Assembly (NCBI GenBank): GCA_021399435.1
Contig: JAJTUP010000092.1
Coordinates: 124,001-188,000 of the forward strand
DNA from: Diaporthe sp. PMI_573
Taxonomy: Eukaryota; Ascomycota; Sordariomycetes; Diaporthales; Diaporthaceae
Direction of reading: 5' to 3'
Length of the DNA stretch: 64,000 bases
The translations under genes were made by a program, and so were the position numbers. The notes beneath the pieces were generated by a model. That model did not search any database, was not told the DNA's origin, and was given only the letters and a program-made list of their open reading frames with translations. Position 1 is the first letter of the stretch. Every line of letters begins with the position of its first letter. Shown here piece after piece: positions 1-10,661 of the stretch.

Positions 1-1199
1 TAAGTAACCTACCTAAGGGCTATAATAAAGGCCTAAGGCATACCTTCTGGGGAGGAAGGTATAATTGTAAGGACCTATGCGTAGCAGCCATGTGCTGGTG
101 GCTAAGTGCTTAAAATAGGGAGCAATTGCCCTATAAGTCACTAGTAAGAGGGGCAAGAATCAGTCTTATACCAACATACCCCCTATACTATAACTCCCTC
201 TACAAGGCTTCTAGTGTCTATTGTACCTAGTGAACCTATACCTTACAATAAGCTATAAGTTATAAAGCTTACTTTTATAAAAAGGTTTAAGATTTAATTA
301 AGTATAATCTTATTCAAATTTATAATAACTAATACTTCTAATAGTAAAATACTTAAAAGCCTTAAGATTAACTTAAAAAATAAGTAAATACTATTTAAGC
401 ACTTAAGTCTTTTTTATTATAATTATTATTAATAAAGTACTTAAGTAAATAAGGATAAATTATAATTCCTACTACTTATGTGGAATGGGTGGTAGCAATA
501 GCGATGGCCGAAGGCGTCGGTCCGAAGCGGACCGCTGCAGCTGGCCACTTCTGGCTGGCAGGCTGCGGATGGCTGCTTAGTCATCCCAGGCAGCCAATTG
601 GCAGCAAGGACGCTTGGACCGACTGCTGGCCCGTGCACACCGTAGATTAGTCAGCCTTCTGGCTGCACCCTACTTGGGCGCTTCGCCGCCCACGAAGGGG
701 TCAGCCAGAAGCACAACAGACACACCAGACAGACCCACCGAATTGAAGCTATCAAGTAGCCACTTCGGTAACCCCTTCGAGTAATTACTCGTTTACGTGC
801 CCAACCAACAACTTATAAATATAATATATAATATAATAATTATTTTTTAATTTATAACAATAATAAATAAGTATTATTAAGTAATATAAGCTTAGTTGGT
901 TGTCACGTCCAGTTTTCCCCCCAGTCCAGCGAATGCGTAGCACCTAAGAACCAACCGTGCCGCCCTCGCTTCTTTGTTCTTACTATCGAATCCTTCTGGA
1001 TATCTCCCGTCCGCAAGCATCAATCTTGCCAGAGTCTTGTGCTCCACGCTGTGGGCACCACTCTCAAGTGCAATGGTCAACCAAGCGCGACACCGTGTTT
1101 CGGCGGGTCTTCTCATTGCCCTTTCGATGGCGGTCGCTCTAGTCTGGGTATGATGTACCTCGCGCATCACACCAGGGCTGCCCCTTAAGCTTGTGCTGA
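1..1199. other. AT-rich flank, no supported gene
   Basis: Bases 1-470 are AT-rich and TA-rich with many stops in all frames, as in RIP-treated DNA elsewhere in the window. A GC-richer patch at about 490-800 and another from 900 onward carry only short frames in conflicting directions. A minus-strand frame at 892-1284 is open but shows no motif I recognise. Confidence 0.5.
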
Positions 1200-2313
1200 C
1201 TGACGGGCAAGGTCTGGCGGCACTCATACACCGCAACAGCCCCCACGGGTCTGAAATCGATTTCGGCCACGTACGACTCAACAATCACCATCACCCAGGG
1301 CACAGCGTCCGAGGCCGGCGACCGCCCGCTCATCACTTACGTGTACAGCGAGAGCCAAGAAGCCCGGCGGAACCTCAAGTTCTTCATCGCCCACGGCCTG
1401 CACGCCGAGGCCGACTTTGTCTTCATTTTCAACGGCGAGACCGACGCCGACTCCCTGCTTCCCGACGCCCCGGGGATCCGGTCCGTCCGCCGGAGCAATA
1501 CCTGCTACGACCTTGGCTCGCATGCCGAGGTCCTCTTGAAGGATGACTTGTGGCGCCGGTACAGCCGGTTCATCCTGATGAACGCCAGTGTGCGCGGTCC
1601 TTTCATGCCGACGTGGGCTGATGGTTTCTGCTGGACGGAGAGGTTTGCTGTCCAAGATTACGCACGAGGTAAAAGTACGCACTTGATCTAGCCTCTCATA
1701 TCTACTACTTTCGTCCGCGTGCATGTTGCAAAGGGGGGGAGTCAAACCGTTGACGAATTCTGACCTCTCGAATTAGCTCGCCGGTATTGCGCTCAACTGC
1801 TGGCCGACGCCGCACGTGCAGTCCATTGTATAGGCAACCGACAGCGAGGGCCTGTCACTACTCCTACACCTGCCGCCTACGAGCCCACGACATGATGAAT
1901 GGATGGAGACGCTCTTCTCGCACGCAGACGACTTTCCCCGGCCAGAGGGCTACAAGCCGAGCGGCGCGAACTGGGTCGAAAAGGGGCTGTCGCAGTGCTT
2001 CGCAAACCGGCAGGCTGCCGTGCAGGGCGAGATCGCCGCGACTGGCATCATAGTCGGCGCCGGGAAGAAGGTCGACACGCTGCTCACCGCGTACCAGACC
2101 TCGGAGCAGCACAATGCCACGTCGTTCTGCGAGCCGCTCGGGGCGTGGGATCCTATGCATGAGGGAAGTTATGGCGGCGGGAGTGTCCATCCGTTCGAGA
2201 CCGTGTTCATAAAGACCAACAGGGGACTCAGCCCGGCACTCATTGACAGCTTGACCGATTGGACGGACCAGATGGGCTATTCCAGTTACAGCCAATGTTC
2301 AAAGCGTAAATGA
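1200..2313 (+). pseudogene. decayed glycosyltransferase-like gene (rhamnan-synthesis-F-like fungal family)
   Basis: Two blocks resemble a fungal family of nucleotide-sugar transferase-like proteins related to bacterial rhamnan-synthesis protein F. Block 1 (about 1263-1668) contains TYVYSES, NLKFFIAHGL, FVFIFNG, NTCYDLG and FILMNASVRGPF. Block 2 (about 1777-2313) contains NCWPTPHVQS, then WVEKGLSQCF, TGIIVGAGKKVD and HPFETVFIKTNRG, and ends in a normal stop. Between HVQSIV and ATDSEGL the frame meets TAG at 1831-1833, where the family normally has Trp; a TGG to TAG change is a single RIP-type transition. A donor-like GT at 1669 and the acceptor before 1777 do not join in phase, so a small indel is also likely. 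No convincing ATG precedes block 1 (the frame is open only from 1200). The family call is from remembered motifs, not a search. Confidence 0.55.
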
Positions 2314-3365
2314 TTAGTGTTGGTGATAATATAGATACTGACACTCAGAAATTATTTCATAGAGGCCGCCGTGGGTGCAAGGACATCGCCCAGCGCAGAA
2401 GACTTGGGGTCCACAGGAGAGACATCCAGATCCAATACGCTTGGATCGAGGAAGCACGTCAATGGCCATGGAAGGTTATGTTTTGTTTTTCGGAATACGT
2501 CAACAAAGTGTTGTGGATCTGGGCCCAATTGCAAGAGGGGAGGAGCCCTGCCGTTTAGCGGACACAAGCACATGGCAGAATGCACGATAATTTGGGCTTT
2601 GAAGAGGTGTTTTCGGGGTAGAGGGTTTGTTTTATCGTCGTTGACAGCAAAGCTGCAAGTGAGATATCCAGAAAATTCATTGTGGATCTTCCCAGGCGAT
2701 TCAGATCAGTGGCCCAGAGAGACAATTTTGAGCAGCTGTGTGAAATATGTGTCCCCAACGACTCAAATATTTGACAGTCTCTCCCGGTCCATGGGGTGAG
2801 CACTTCAGCTACTTTCTTCCCTGATCACCACTCCATGAGCGGACAATCGGGACCAAATACGACAAGGCACAGGATTCTGGCTCGCGAGCAGGTTCGTGGG
2901 GCGCTCGATTTCCGGCCAAGAAGGGTGTAAGTCCATGAGAAGGATGCATATTGTTTACCTGGAAGACTGGCAGCTCTTTGGTTGTCATTCGCACGGGGGT
3001 TTCTCCATGTACACCTGCTCCAATTCGTTCAGATCCCTCGTCCGGATTGTCTGCAGCAACGAAGTCTGACGAAGAGTGTGTTGGGGTCGACTGGCCGCGG
3101 GTGGGCCCGCCGGGAGTATGCACGATGGCAAGGTCCTACTTGAGCTAGTACGCGACGACATCAGAAATTGCGAGCGGATTTGGGATGCGAGCATACTACT
3201 CGAAGAGGTTGAAGAGAGGACGACTCCGGGGTAGATCTTTGATGTATAGGAAATATGAGAATGTAAGAAACAATAGCACACCTCTGTTCCTTAATCTATA
3301 AAATATTCCCCAATACAATATCTATGAATTTAACCATCTATACTTACATATAATTGCCACACGAT
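2314..3365. other. intergenic, no supported gene
   Basis: Composition is near balanced, but the open frames here overlap on both strands and carry no recognisable motif or intron logic. It separates the 3' end of the decayed transferase gene from the 3' end of the minus-strand GTPase gene. Confidence 0.4.
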
Positions 3366-5439
3366 CTAGAAGCCATTCTCATCAAGCCATTCATCCAAAG
3401 CTTCACGGACGTCTCTATTGGCGACATGATATTTGTAGCCACGTCCTTTGAACAGAATGATCCAATCGGTCCCATTTTCGACATTAAGAACAAGCTCCTG
3501 GGGAAAATGGGCTCATACGTTAGCATTTCAATCTGTATCATAAGATATTGAAGATGGTTTGCTTACCGTGATTCTCTCGGGACCGCGACGGTAGTTGCCA
3601 CTCAAAACCTCTTCGAGGTCTCCATAATACCCCTTAAGGTCCCAGTGGAAATAATCCTCCGTTTCACAAATCCACGAGTCCTTGTATCCGAACCACACTT
3701 TTCTCCGGTGACTGAGAGCCATGAGATCGGAAGGACCTTTGACGCGGCAGCCGTCATCGGACTTGACACAGTAATATCCGTGGCGTCCCAGGGATACAAA
3801 AGTAGTCCCCGAGTTTCGCCCTCCGCTCATGTGATCATGAAGGGTCGGATGGGTGGTCTCTAGACATTGATGGTCTGGATGAGAGCCACAGTGATTAGTT
3901 GGATCGATATAGAGGGGGGGTTAACCATGGTGTACTTGCACTTCCTCAAAGTCCCTTTCTTGTCTTCGTATTTCCGAATCAGGGAACCATTTGGACCCAT
4001 GAAAACTAGATATTCTATGCCAGGGTCCTGATCAAACGTCTCCTGCCAATCTGGCGAGAGATGACTAACATGGCAGAGTGGATCAGCATTCATTTAAAGA
4101 TTGGGATGAAAAAGAGAGGTCTGGCTCGACTTACTGGAAGTTTGAAACAGGCCCACAGAAGTAGTAATACCGGCCACATAGCGCTAGACTGAATCTTTCG
4201 TCGCTTGGCTCCTCCACATTCTTGAACAGACTGAGTTGTCTCCCTGGGGTCGTCACGCGAGATGCTCGCGGACTTCGGCCCTGTGAGGGGCTTGAGTGGT
4301 CCAGGTTGACGTCGAGCGAGTCTGAAGATGCTTTTCTCACCAGCGAGTAAGTGGCCAGCTGCTGCGTCAGCTGGTCGATTATCTGTCGCTGCTTCCCCTG
4401 CTCGGCCCTGGAGCTCTCGGCGTCCGACTTCATCCGCTCGATTATCTTCTTCAGTTCCTCGTGTTTCTCCTTGTGCAGCCTCTCGAGGCTAATCTGCATC
4501 TTCTCCTGCTGCATCTGGAGCCTCGAGATTTCCCTGTTCTTCTCCTCTTGGAGCATCCGGATCTGCTCCTGCGACTCCTTGTCCTGTATCTCCTTAGCTT
4601 CTGCCATGTCTTTCTTGAGGCCATCCAGCTGTTTCTCGAAGCGCTCTCGCTCCTCGGCCTGGATGTTCGACAGCTCCTTGCCGGCGCTGGTCTGGTCGAG
4701 GTCCTTCCCCTGGTTTACCATCTCATTCTGAATGGCATAGGTGATTGGCTTCGCTGACTGTAGTAAGCTGTCGATGATCCGCCTTGCAGAATCACCGCTG
4801 TTATGATGTCTGACCATGTGTGACCCGTGCTTTTCAATCATATTCTTCCAGTAATTCGGTGTGTCTCGGAGCTCTACCTCACGTCTGTCGCCGTCCTCTT
4901 TGATGACATTTTCCCACATTGTCGTGGCGAGGATGACGTTCTTCAAACCTTCTGTCCCGCAGAGCTTCTTAAACATGAAGAGGTTCTTCATTGCAGAGCC
5001 CTGCATGCGAGGGTCCGTAATGCGATGGAGGTAGATGACGCCTCGCAGGTCGATGCGTTTCTCGTACACCTTGGTCTCCCAATCCGCAATGTCCCGCAGG
5101 ACATCAATGTCGTCACGCGTGGTATCGTCAAATCCAGGGGTATCAATTAGATACACATTTCCTTCCGGTGCGAACTTGTACCGATAAGATGTGACTTCCT
5201 GAGTGTCTTGAATATGAAGACATTTGTCAATCCAATATCTTGTCGAGAAAAAGCAGACAGGTAGGTTGCGGGTGCTTACGACTTTGAAGGTGGTCTCCTA
5301 CTGGGACCACCGCGTCCGTGCAATGGGAAATAAATGTGCTTTTTCCGGAGCCAGTGATTCCCATCACTGCGATTAGTACGTTTTTCGGCTTCTCCGGTGC
5401 CTTCTCCAACGCTGTGGAGCCCTCTACACTTGTCTTCAT
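3366..5439 (-). CDS. AIG1/IAN-like GTPase with coiled coil and beta-rich C-terminal domain
   Basis: Five exons join in phase: 5439-5280, 5206-4135, 4064-3926, 3857-3567 and 3497-3366, giving 597 residues. Most donors are consensus (GTAAGC, GTAAGT, GTAAGC); the exon 3 donor (GTTAAC) is weaker. The in-frame ATG at 5439 is chosen over an upstream GTG. Residues 27-35 (GITGSGKST) are the P-loop and 75-81 (DTPGFDD) the G3 motif. At about 149-152 TMWE stands where T/NKxD is expected, so the specificity Asp is replaced. Residues about 230-340 form a long charged coiled coil rich in Glu, Lys and Gln. The last ~200 residues contain three or four aromatic, strand-like repeats (for example FVSLGRHGYY and WIILFKGRGYKY), a domain I cannot name. 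The protein is probably a cytosolic guanine-nucleotide switch. It is divergently arranged with a paralogue at 6450, and no disabling lesion was seen. Confidence 0.85.
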
Positions 5440-6449
5440 TGTCGGTCGGTTCACGTTTGCAGTGATTATTTTGGTTGGTGACTACAAAGCAAAAGGTGAG
5501 CTCAGACCGGGGAAGCTGGATAATGTGATGCGCTCGAGGTATGTCGAAAGAGTTTCAGAACGGCACAGAAATGAGATCAGGTGCAGAATGATGAATGATA
5601 CGCAGGGTGTAAGTTGCAAACAAGGAATGTAGGAATCAAAGTATACGTTCAGGCTCCTCTGTTCATGGACATCGAAGGGACAGGTAGGCTTCGAAATATA
5701 ACAATACTGCAGACTTGGGTCCAGGCATCCGGGGAGCCCAGGGCTGAATAACTTGGAGTCTGACTCTGTTACACAGGATGAGCCAGATGGGGGCCGGGGG
5801 CAGATGTAAGCATGAGGCTCAGCTCTTTCAAATGTCGTCAGAGAACGGCTCTTAGTGAGTGATGGCATAATATTCTGAAAGATTCCGTTCCTTAAGTGTT
5901 TCTTAACATGAAGACGAGGCTCTGGAGGCTCAGAAGGGTGGCACAGCCCCTCCCTGACAGGTCTGCCTCGGATTACGTAAGCGCGCAGCCCATCCAGTAA
6001 TTTCTGCCGGCTGGACACCCATTACGGGACGTAGGATTGCGGCTGAGGCATCCCATGCAGAATTCACATGCGAGCTGTGTAGCAGGATTGGGCGCTTAGT
6101 GGTGTCCATGGCACACCTACCTTGACATATTACACTTTTGTTTGGCTCTAGGATCACAGTCATGCGATTTTGAAGCAAGCGCTTGGGACTGGGTTCGAGG
6201 CAAACTTGAAGCCGGGGAATGATGTGGGGGCGTCATCTGAGTACGGACTGGCCGTTTTATGCATGTGTTGTTAAATATAACAAGCCGAATAAGTTTCCAA
6301 TGCTGTCCTACAAGGCTCGCACACTTGTCTCCAACTATTTTCTTGGTCCATGACTTTCTAGATTTCTCCTCAGGTCGATGAAAACGTGCCTTAGGGTAGT
6401 ATTAGACGTCTTTCAAGCACTGGGTAAAGTGGAATCGACCACAGGCATC
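5440..6449. promoter_or_regulatory. divergent intergenic region between two GTPase genes
   Basis: About 1 kb separates the start codons of two oppositely transcribed paralogous GTPase genes, so both promoters must lie here. A minus-strand frame at 5482-6018 is open but has no motif. I could not identify individual promoter elements. Confidence 0.4.
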
Positions 6450-7973
6450 ATGGCTGCATTGCCACTGGGGTAAGCGGCCAACCCGGCTTCGTTCTTGAAA
6501 TCAGGGGAATCGATTTTGCGGCGATTGAAGCAGATACATATGTCTAGGCGTTGGCACTAACATATCACTAGGCCCAATGATACGATCATAGCCTTAGTCG
6601 GTATTACAGGAAGCGGTAAAAGTACATTCATTTCCAAATTAACAGACCTCGACACTGGAATTGGTCATGGTTTGGCTTCCTGTGAGTCTCGATTCATTTC
6701 TCGCCTAGCTGATCTAGAGTAACGTGTTATAGCTGGCTAACACAGAAACGCACATCAAGGCACATACACAACCAATATCTATAGCCATATCCACCAAGAT
6801 GGCCGACGCCTGTACCTGATCGATACACCCGGATTTGATGACTCCGTACGGGGAGACGTCGAGGTGCTCCGGGAACAAGTCTATCTCTTCGCCCAGCTCT
6901 ACAGGAAGGGCCTCCAGCTATCAGGCGTTGTATATCTACACCCGATCACGAAAAACAGGGTTTCCGGATCCTCGGCTAGGAACTTTAGAATGCTGGAAGA
7001 GTTGTGCGGGCCGGAGGGCCTCCCCAATGTCGTCCTTCTTTCAACAATGTGGGACCAGATCGTGCCTCACAGTACACAATACTTGGAAGCTTGCGGCCGG
7101 GAAAAAGAGCTCGTCACGGAAGATATATTCTGGGGCTCAATGCGCAGGGGCGGGAGCAAAGTGCGACGCTTCCACGGCGACAAGGCGTCCGCGTTGGCAG
7201 TTGTAGATCTCTTGGCAACGAGATCAGGCTCGAGGACGCCTGTCAGGTTTCAGATTCAAAGGGAACTTGTCGATGAGGGCCGAGACTTACTGGACACTTC
7301 AGCAGCAAAGCAGCTTATGGTTCATTTGGACCGGCTGCTAGCCAGGACGCAACGCGACCTCCAGGATACAGCGGTGATGATAGAGCCCGGGGAAGCAGAG
7401 ACAAGAGAAAGGCTGTTGGGCCAACAAAGAGATGCGGAGAAGGCCATATGTCGCCTTCAAACCCGGAAACATGACTTTTACAACGAGAACCAGGTCCGTT
7501 TCTCCGGGTTGTTGGAAACTGCCGTCCAGGATCAACGATCAACGCGAATCATGGTCGAGGAATGGAGTCTGCAGTGTGCAAGGCTCGAAGCAGACAGGAT
7601 AGCTGATGAAGAAATCTACCGCCGCGAGTTTCAGGGACACCAATCGGGCCACAGCGACAGCGGCATGGATTCCCAGGACCTGAGAGAGTTTGAGTCACAA
7701 TACCTTGAAGAGCAGAAGAGAATTGAGGACAAGAGGTTAGCCTTGGAGAAAGCTGCGAGAGCAAAGAAGAGGAAGATTTTGCTTAAGCAAAACATTATAC
7801 CGATCCTTCAAATACTGGGAGGGGCTACTGCGGTCGGAGTGTCAATACCGTTCGGCATTATACCGGTGGCTGGAGCAGGTGTCACTATCATGGGCGCTGG
7901 TTTGGCAGCGCTGAAAATTAGCACGAAGGATAAGAGGCAACCACAAGATATTCAAGCAGATCTGGATGATTGA
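6450..7973 (+). CDS. AIG1/IAN-like GTPase with coiled coil and glycine-rich membrane-like tail
   Basis: Exon 1 is 6450-6469 (ATG, then a GTAAGC donor). Exon 2 starts at 6572 after CACTAG and carries the P-loop GITGSGKST (residues about 17-25). Exon 3 is 6746-7973. The consensus-looking donor at 6682 (GTGAGT) would create a stop at the join; a weaker donor at 6686 joins in phase and gives about 453 residues, so the exon 2/3 junction is uncertain. DTPGFDD is at about 71-77 and TMWD at about 145-148 (Asp retained, unlike the divergent neighbour). A coiled-coil stalk follows. The last ~60 residues are lysine-rich, then strongly hydrophobic with many Gly and Pro (PILQILGGATAVG ... GAGVTIMGAGLAAL), then acidic. 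Such a tail could insert in or associate with membrane. GTPase activity follows from the family; the membrane role is inference. Confidence 0.8.
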
Positions 7974-8745
7974 AAGCAGGACTTCGGAAAGATATAGAGA
8001 AAGCTCTAGGTCTTGGCAGGTATATTTGGAGCAATTAGTAGGACAAAAGTGAATATATTGCTAGAGCTGTCATGTCATGATGAGAGTAGTTCGAAATTGC
8101 TAGATACGGCTTTCGTTGTCAATCCTTATAGTGACCGCACTGAGCCCAGCTCGTAGAATCGTGACTTTTGAATGCCTTTCTACATTCTATTGGATATCCT
8201 GAAGCTCGGGTTTCGCTGAAAATTATAGGCTGCGCAAGATTTCGAACTACTCGATTCCCAAAATGAACCATCCACAAAGCCCCTTAGCCTCCCTCTCCAT
8301 ATCTGTTTGGCACGGCATGGCGACACCCATAACATCGGCAGATCTTGAATTCGGCGAACCCAAAAGCTCACTTGGAAGCAAATCTCTTCGCAAAATCACT
8401 TTTAGATTGAGAGACGACAGATCCTAAGAACATGTTATGACATTCAGAGTTTTCGGCTAAGTTCTCGACTAATGTGTACGGATTTATATAACGTGTCCAA
8501 CGCTCGGTATCATGTGAACCAGAAGCTTCTGGGCCGGCGAAAGTGGCATAGACACGGGAGAAACCTCGTGGTTGGCGGAGAAAGACATCTGAGAGCTGTG
8601 AGAGATCTGGCGGATAGAATACTTGCGATCCGAAGCCTGTCTTTGTCTATTTTTCTTGTTTCTTTGGTCGAGTGACGAAGACCTTTCAGGTCCGGATGGA
8701 TCCTCTATAAAACTTGATGTAAGCTTTAATATGTTAGCATCATCT
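7974..8745. other. intergenic, no supported gene
   Basis: This is the 3' flank of the plus-strand GTPase. Only short conflicting frames are seen. Confidence 0.35.
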
Positions 8746-8749
8746 GATG

Positions 8750-9300
8750 CTGAAAGGTGGACTGGAATTAATATCTTCGCCCATCTCAACCCGACCATGT
8801 CCAGCGCCAGTCTTCACATTTCTTGCTCCGGTACGGCTGGAATGACCCAGCCTTTCTCAGGCTACACACCGGACCTATCGATGGAGCTTTTCGTCTTCAG
8901 CGGCCGTCTGGCAGAACGTATCCGCCCATAGATCACGCGGGAAGGGACCAGGGCTTTCAGCCTTGCCGACACTGACCTGCCGGCCGAACCACGTCTGCTC
9001 TTGGGAAAATACTCCGGCGAGTGGCTCGTGCTGCAGCATTACCAAGCTTTACGAGTCTCCGTGGCGCTGTGGACGGTCTCTCGAGTCCTTGCGGGTCAGC
9101 TGGGTCTTTTTGAGCTCGCCAGCACGATGGGCGGATGGTCTGCCGGCTGAAGCCAGCAAACTGGGCGATTGAAACGTATTTCCATCACACAAGCTTCGAG
9201 TGATACTCCAACTCCAAGTATGGAAAAGAAGCTCTGGCTGCATAAAGGCTGTTTGCTCCTTGGACTATATGTCCGTCAGGGACGATGCATCTCCGTGATG
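8750..9300 (+). pseudogene. possible decayed reading frame, unknown family
   Basis: One frame reads as plausible protein over roughly 180 codons if two stops are ignored: TAG at 8929-8931 after the residues AERIRP, and TGA at about 9148-9150. Between them it includes stretches such as LLLGKYSGEWLVLQHYQAL and VSRVLAGQLGLFELASTMGG. Both stops could come from single C to T changes (CAG and CGA). I do not recognise the family, and there is no clear start or intron pattern. Chance is possible. Confidence 0.25.
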
Positions 9301-10661
9301 TTTCATTGCGGCAAATCCTTCCAGTGACGGGTCGTTGGTACGCGGCCATATTGCGACGGTGGCATGCACCAGATAGATGGGTCGGTCTGGTAAACCATAT
9401 CTTGCGTTTTGTAAGTCTGTGGGTTAGGAGGTTTGTTTTGTCCTTTGTGAACGGGATGACAGAGTATGAACCGCATCAGCATCGATTGTGGTCAGTTGCT
9501 CCGAGGTATGGCTTGGCAGGGCTGTCGAGGCTGCAGGTTCCTGAGCGCGGTACGCACACATGCGTATGGATTCAAAGGCATGAAGACAGGTTTCTCGTGT
9601 TCTCTGCCTACCCTGGCAGCAATAGAAGCGGTTATATCAATCGCAAAAGGGAAGGAGAGTCAACATACATAGTAGAGAGAGAGATGCGATACCTACACAA
9701 CTAGTTCCTTCTGAGAAGCAGTAATACCATCAGATGTGATAAACGTATTGCCATGGTCTCCTATAGCTTGGCTTGTAGGCGACCGGCGCATGGCCATGCC
9801 TGAGACACGTGACATCCGAGGTCTTTCTCTAGACTTAGATACTCTTCGATGCTTTCGTCAGCGGCTTGGGTGGAGGTGACACAGCCGTGTGTGAAGAAGC
9901 CCCATGTTCACAACTTCTCAAGGACCCAGGTTTTCGCGGAAGTGTGTCACCGCCTCCAAAAAAAAAAACCCTTGAGAAGGACGAGGATCAGGATCCTGGC
10001 GATCTCAACATGATCTCCACCATGAAAGTGTTGTCACAAAATCGGAGTCCGAATTACGCAAGTTCTCCCTTTCCCTTATCTATATCGACCACCAGTCTCT
10101 CGGTCTCTTCTCGGGCACCATATCTAGCTGCGGTACCCCGCGCCGTAGACAATGCAAGGGATGTTGTGTCACCTTTTTCCAAGACCGCCAAGCATCTCCT
10201 CAGCCCACAGTCTTGGCCTCTGACTGGCGATCGCGGTGTTGGTCTCGGCTGCTTGTATCTTATTGGGGCCCCTCCTCCCGACGACGGCGCTGCCAAGATC
10301 AATCCTGACCTTGCTGCTAACCAGGGCCAGCGGATAGCAAATTTTGACCCCGCAGATCCATCCAGCTTATTGACCACTATCTACAATACCCCGGATTTGC
10401 TGAAGAGTTCCCCATTTTCGCTGGAGACTACCCCGGATTCGCTGCACCCCGGACTGGGGGGCACGTGTGGTATACTTTTTGTGGGGTAGCAGACCTAACT
10501 GTTGAAATATTGTAATAAATGCCCAGACACACCCGGGCTACTGGTGGTGTGCCAATTCTCCAACGTTTGCTTGTTTTTAACCAAGGAGCGCCGTCAAAGC
10601 CAATCTCTCGCGGAACGATCGTGTGGCGCGAACTCTAGATCTCAACCCTACGAAACTCAAG
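9301..10661. other. intergenic, likely 5' region of the MFS gene
   Basis: A plus-strand frame at 9866-10489 is open for about 207 codons, but it begins at a non-ATG codon, has low-complexity Pro/Ser composition and shows no motif. I treat the stretch as non-coding flank. The MFS coding region starts at 10662. Confidence 0.35.

Noticed and set aside
892..1284. 130-codon minus-strand frame near the start
   Set aside because: Overlaps the plus-strand transferase relic at its upstream end and shows no motif or splice structure I can support.
2371..2799. 142-codon plus-strand frame
   Set aside because: Overlaps frames in two other phases, low-complexity composition, no motif.
4351..4757. Plus-strand Leu/Ser/Cys-rich frames resembling membrane proteins
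   Set aside because: Antisense shadow of the GTPase coiled coil (Glu/Lys-rich DNA reads as Leu/Phe/Ser on the other strand).
5482..6018. 178-codon minus-strand frame in the divergent intergenic region
   Set aside because: No motif, and it occupies the promoter space of two real genes.
9866..10489. 207-codon plus-strand frame upstream of the MFS gene
   Set aside because: No ATG start, Pro/Ser low complexity, no motif; treated as promoter region.
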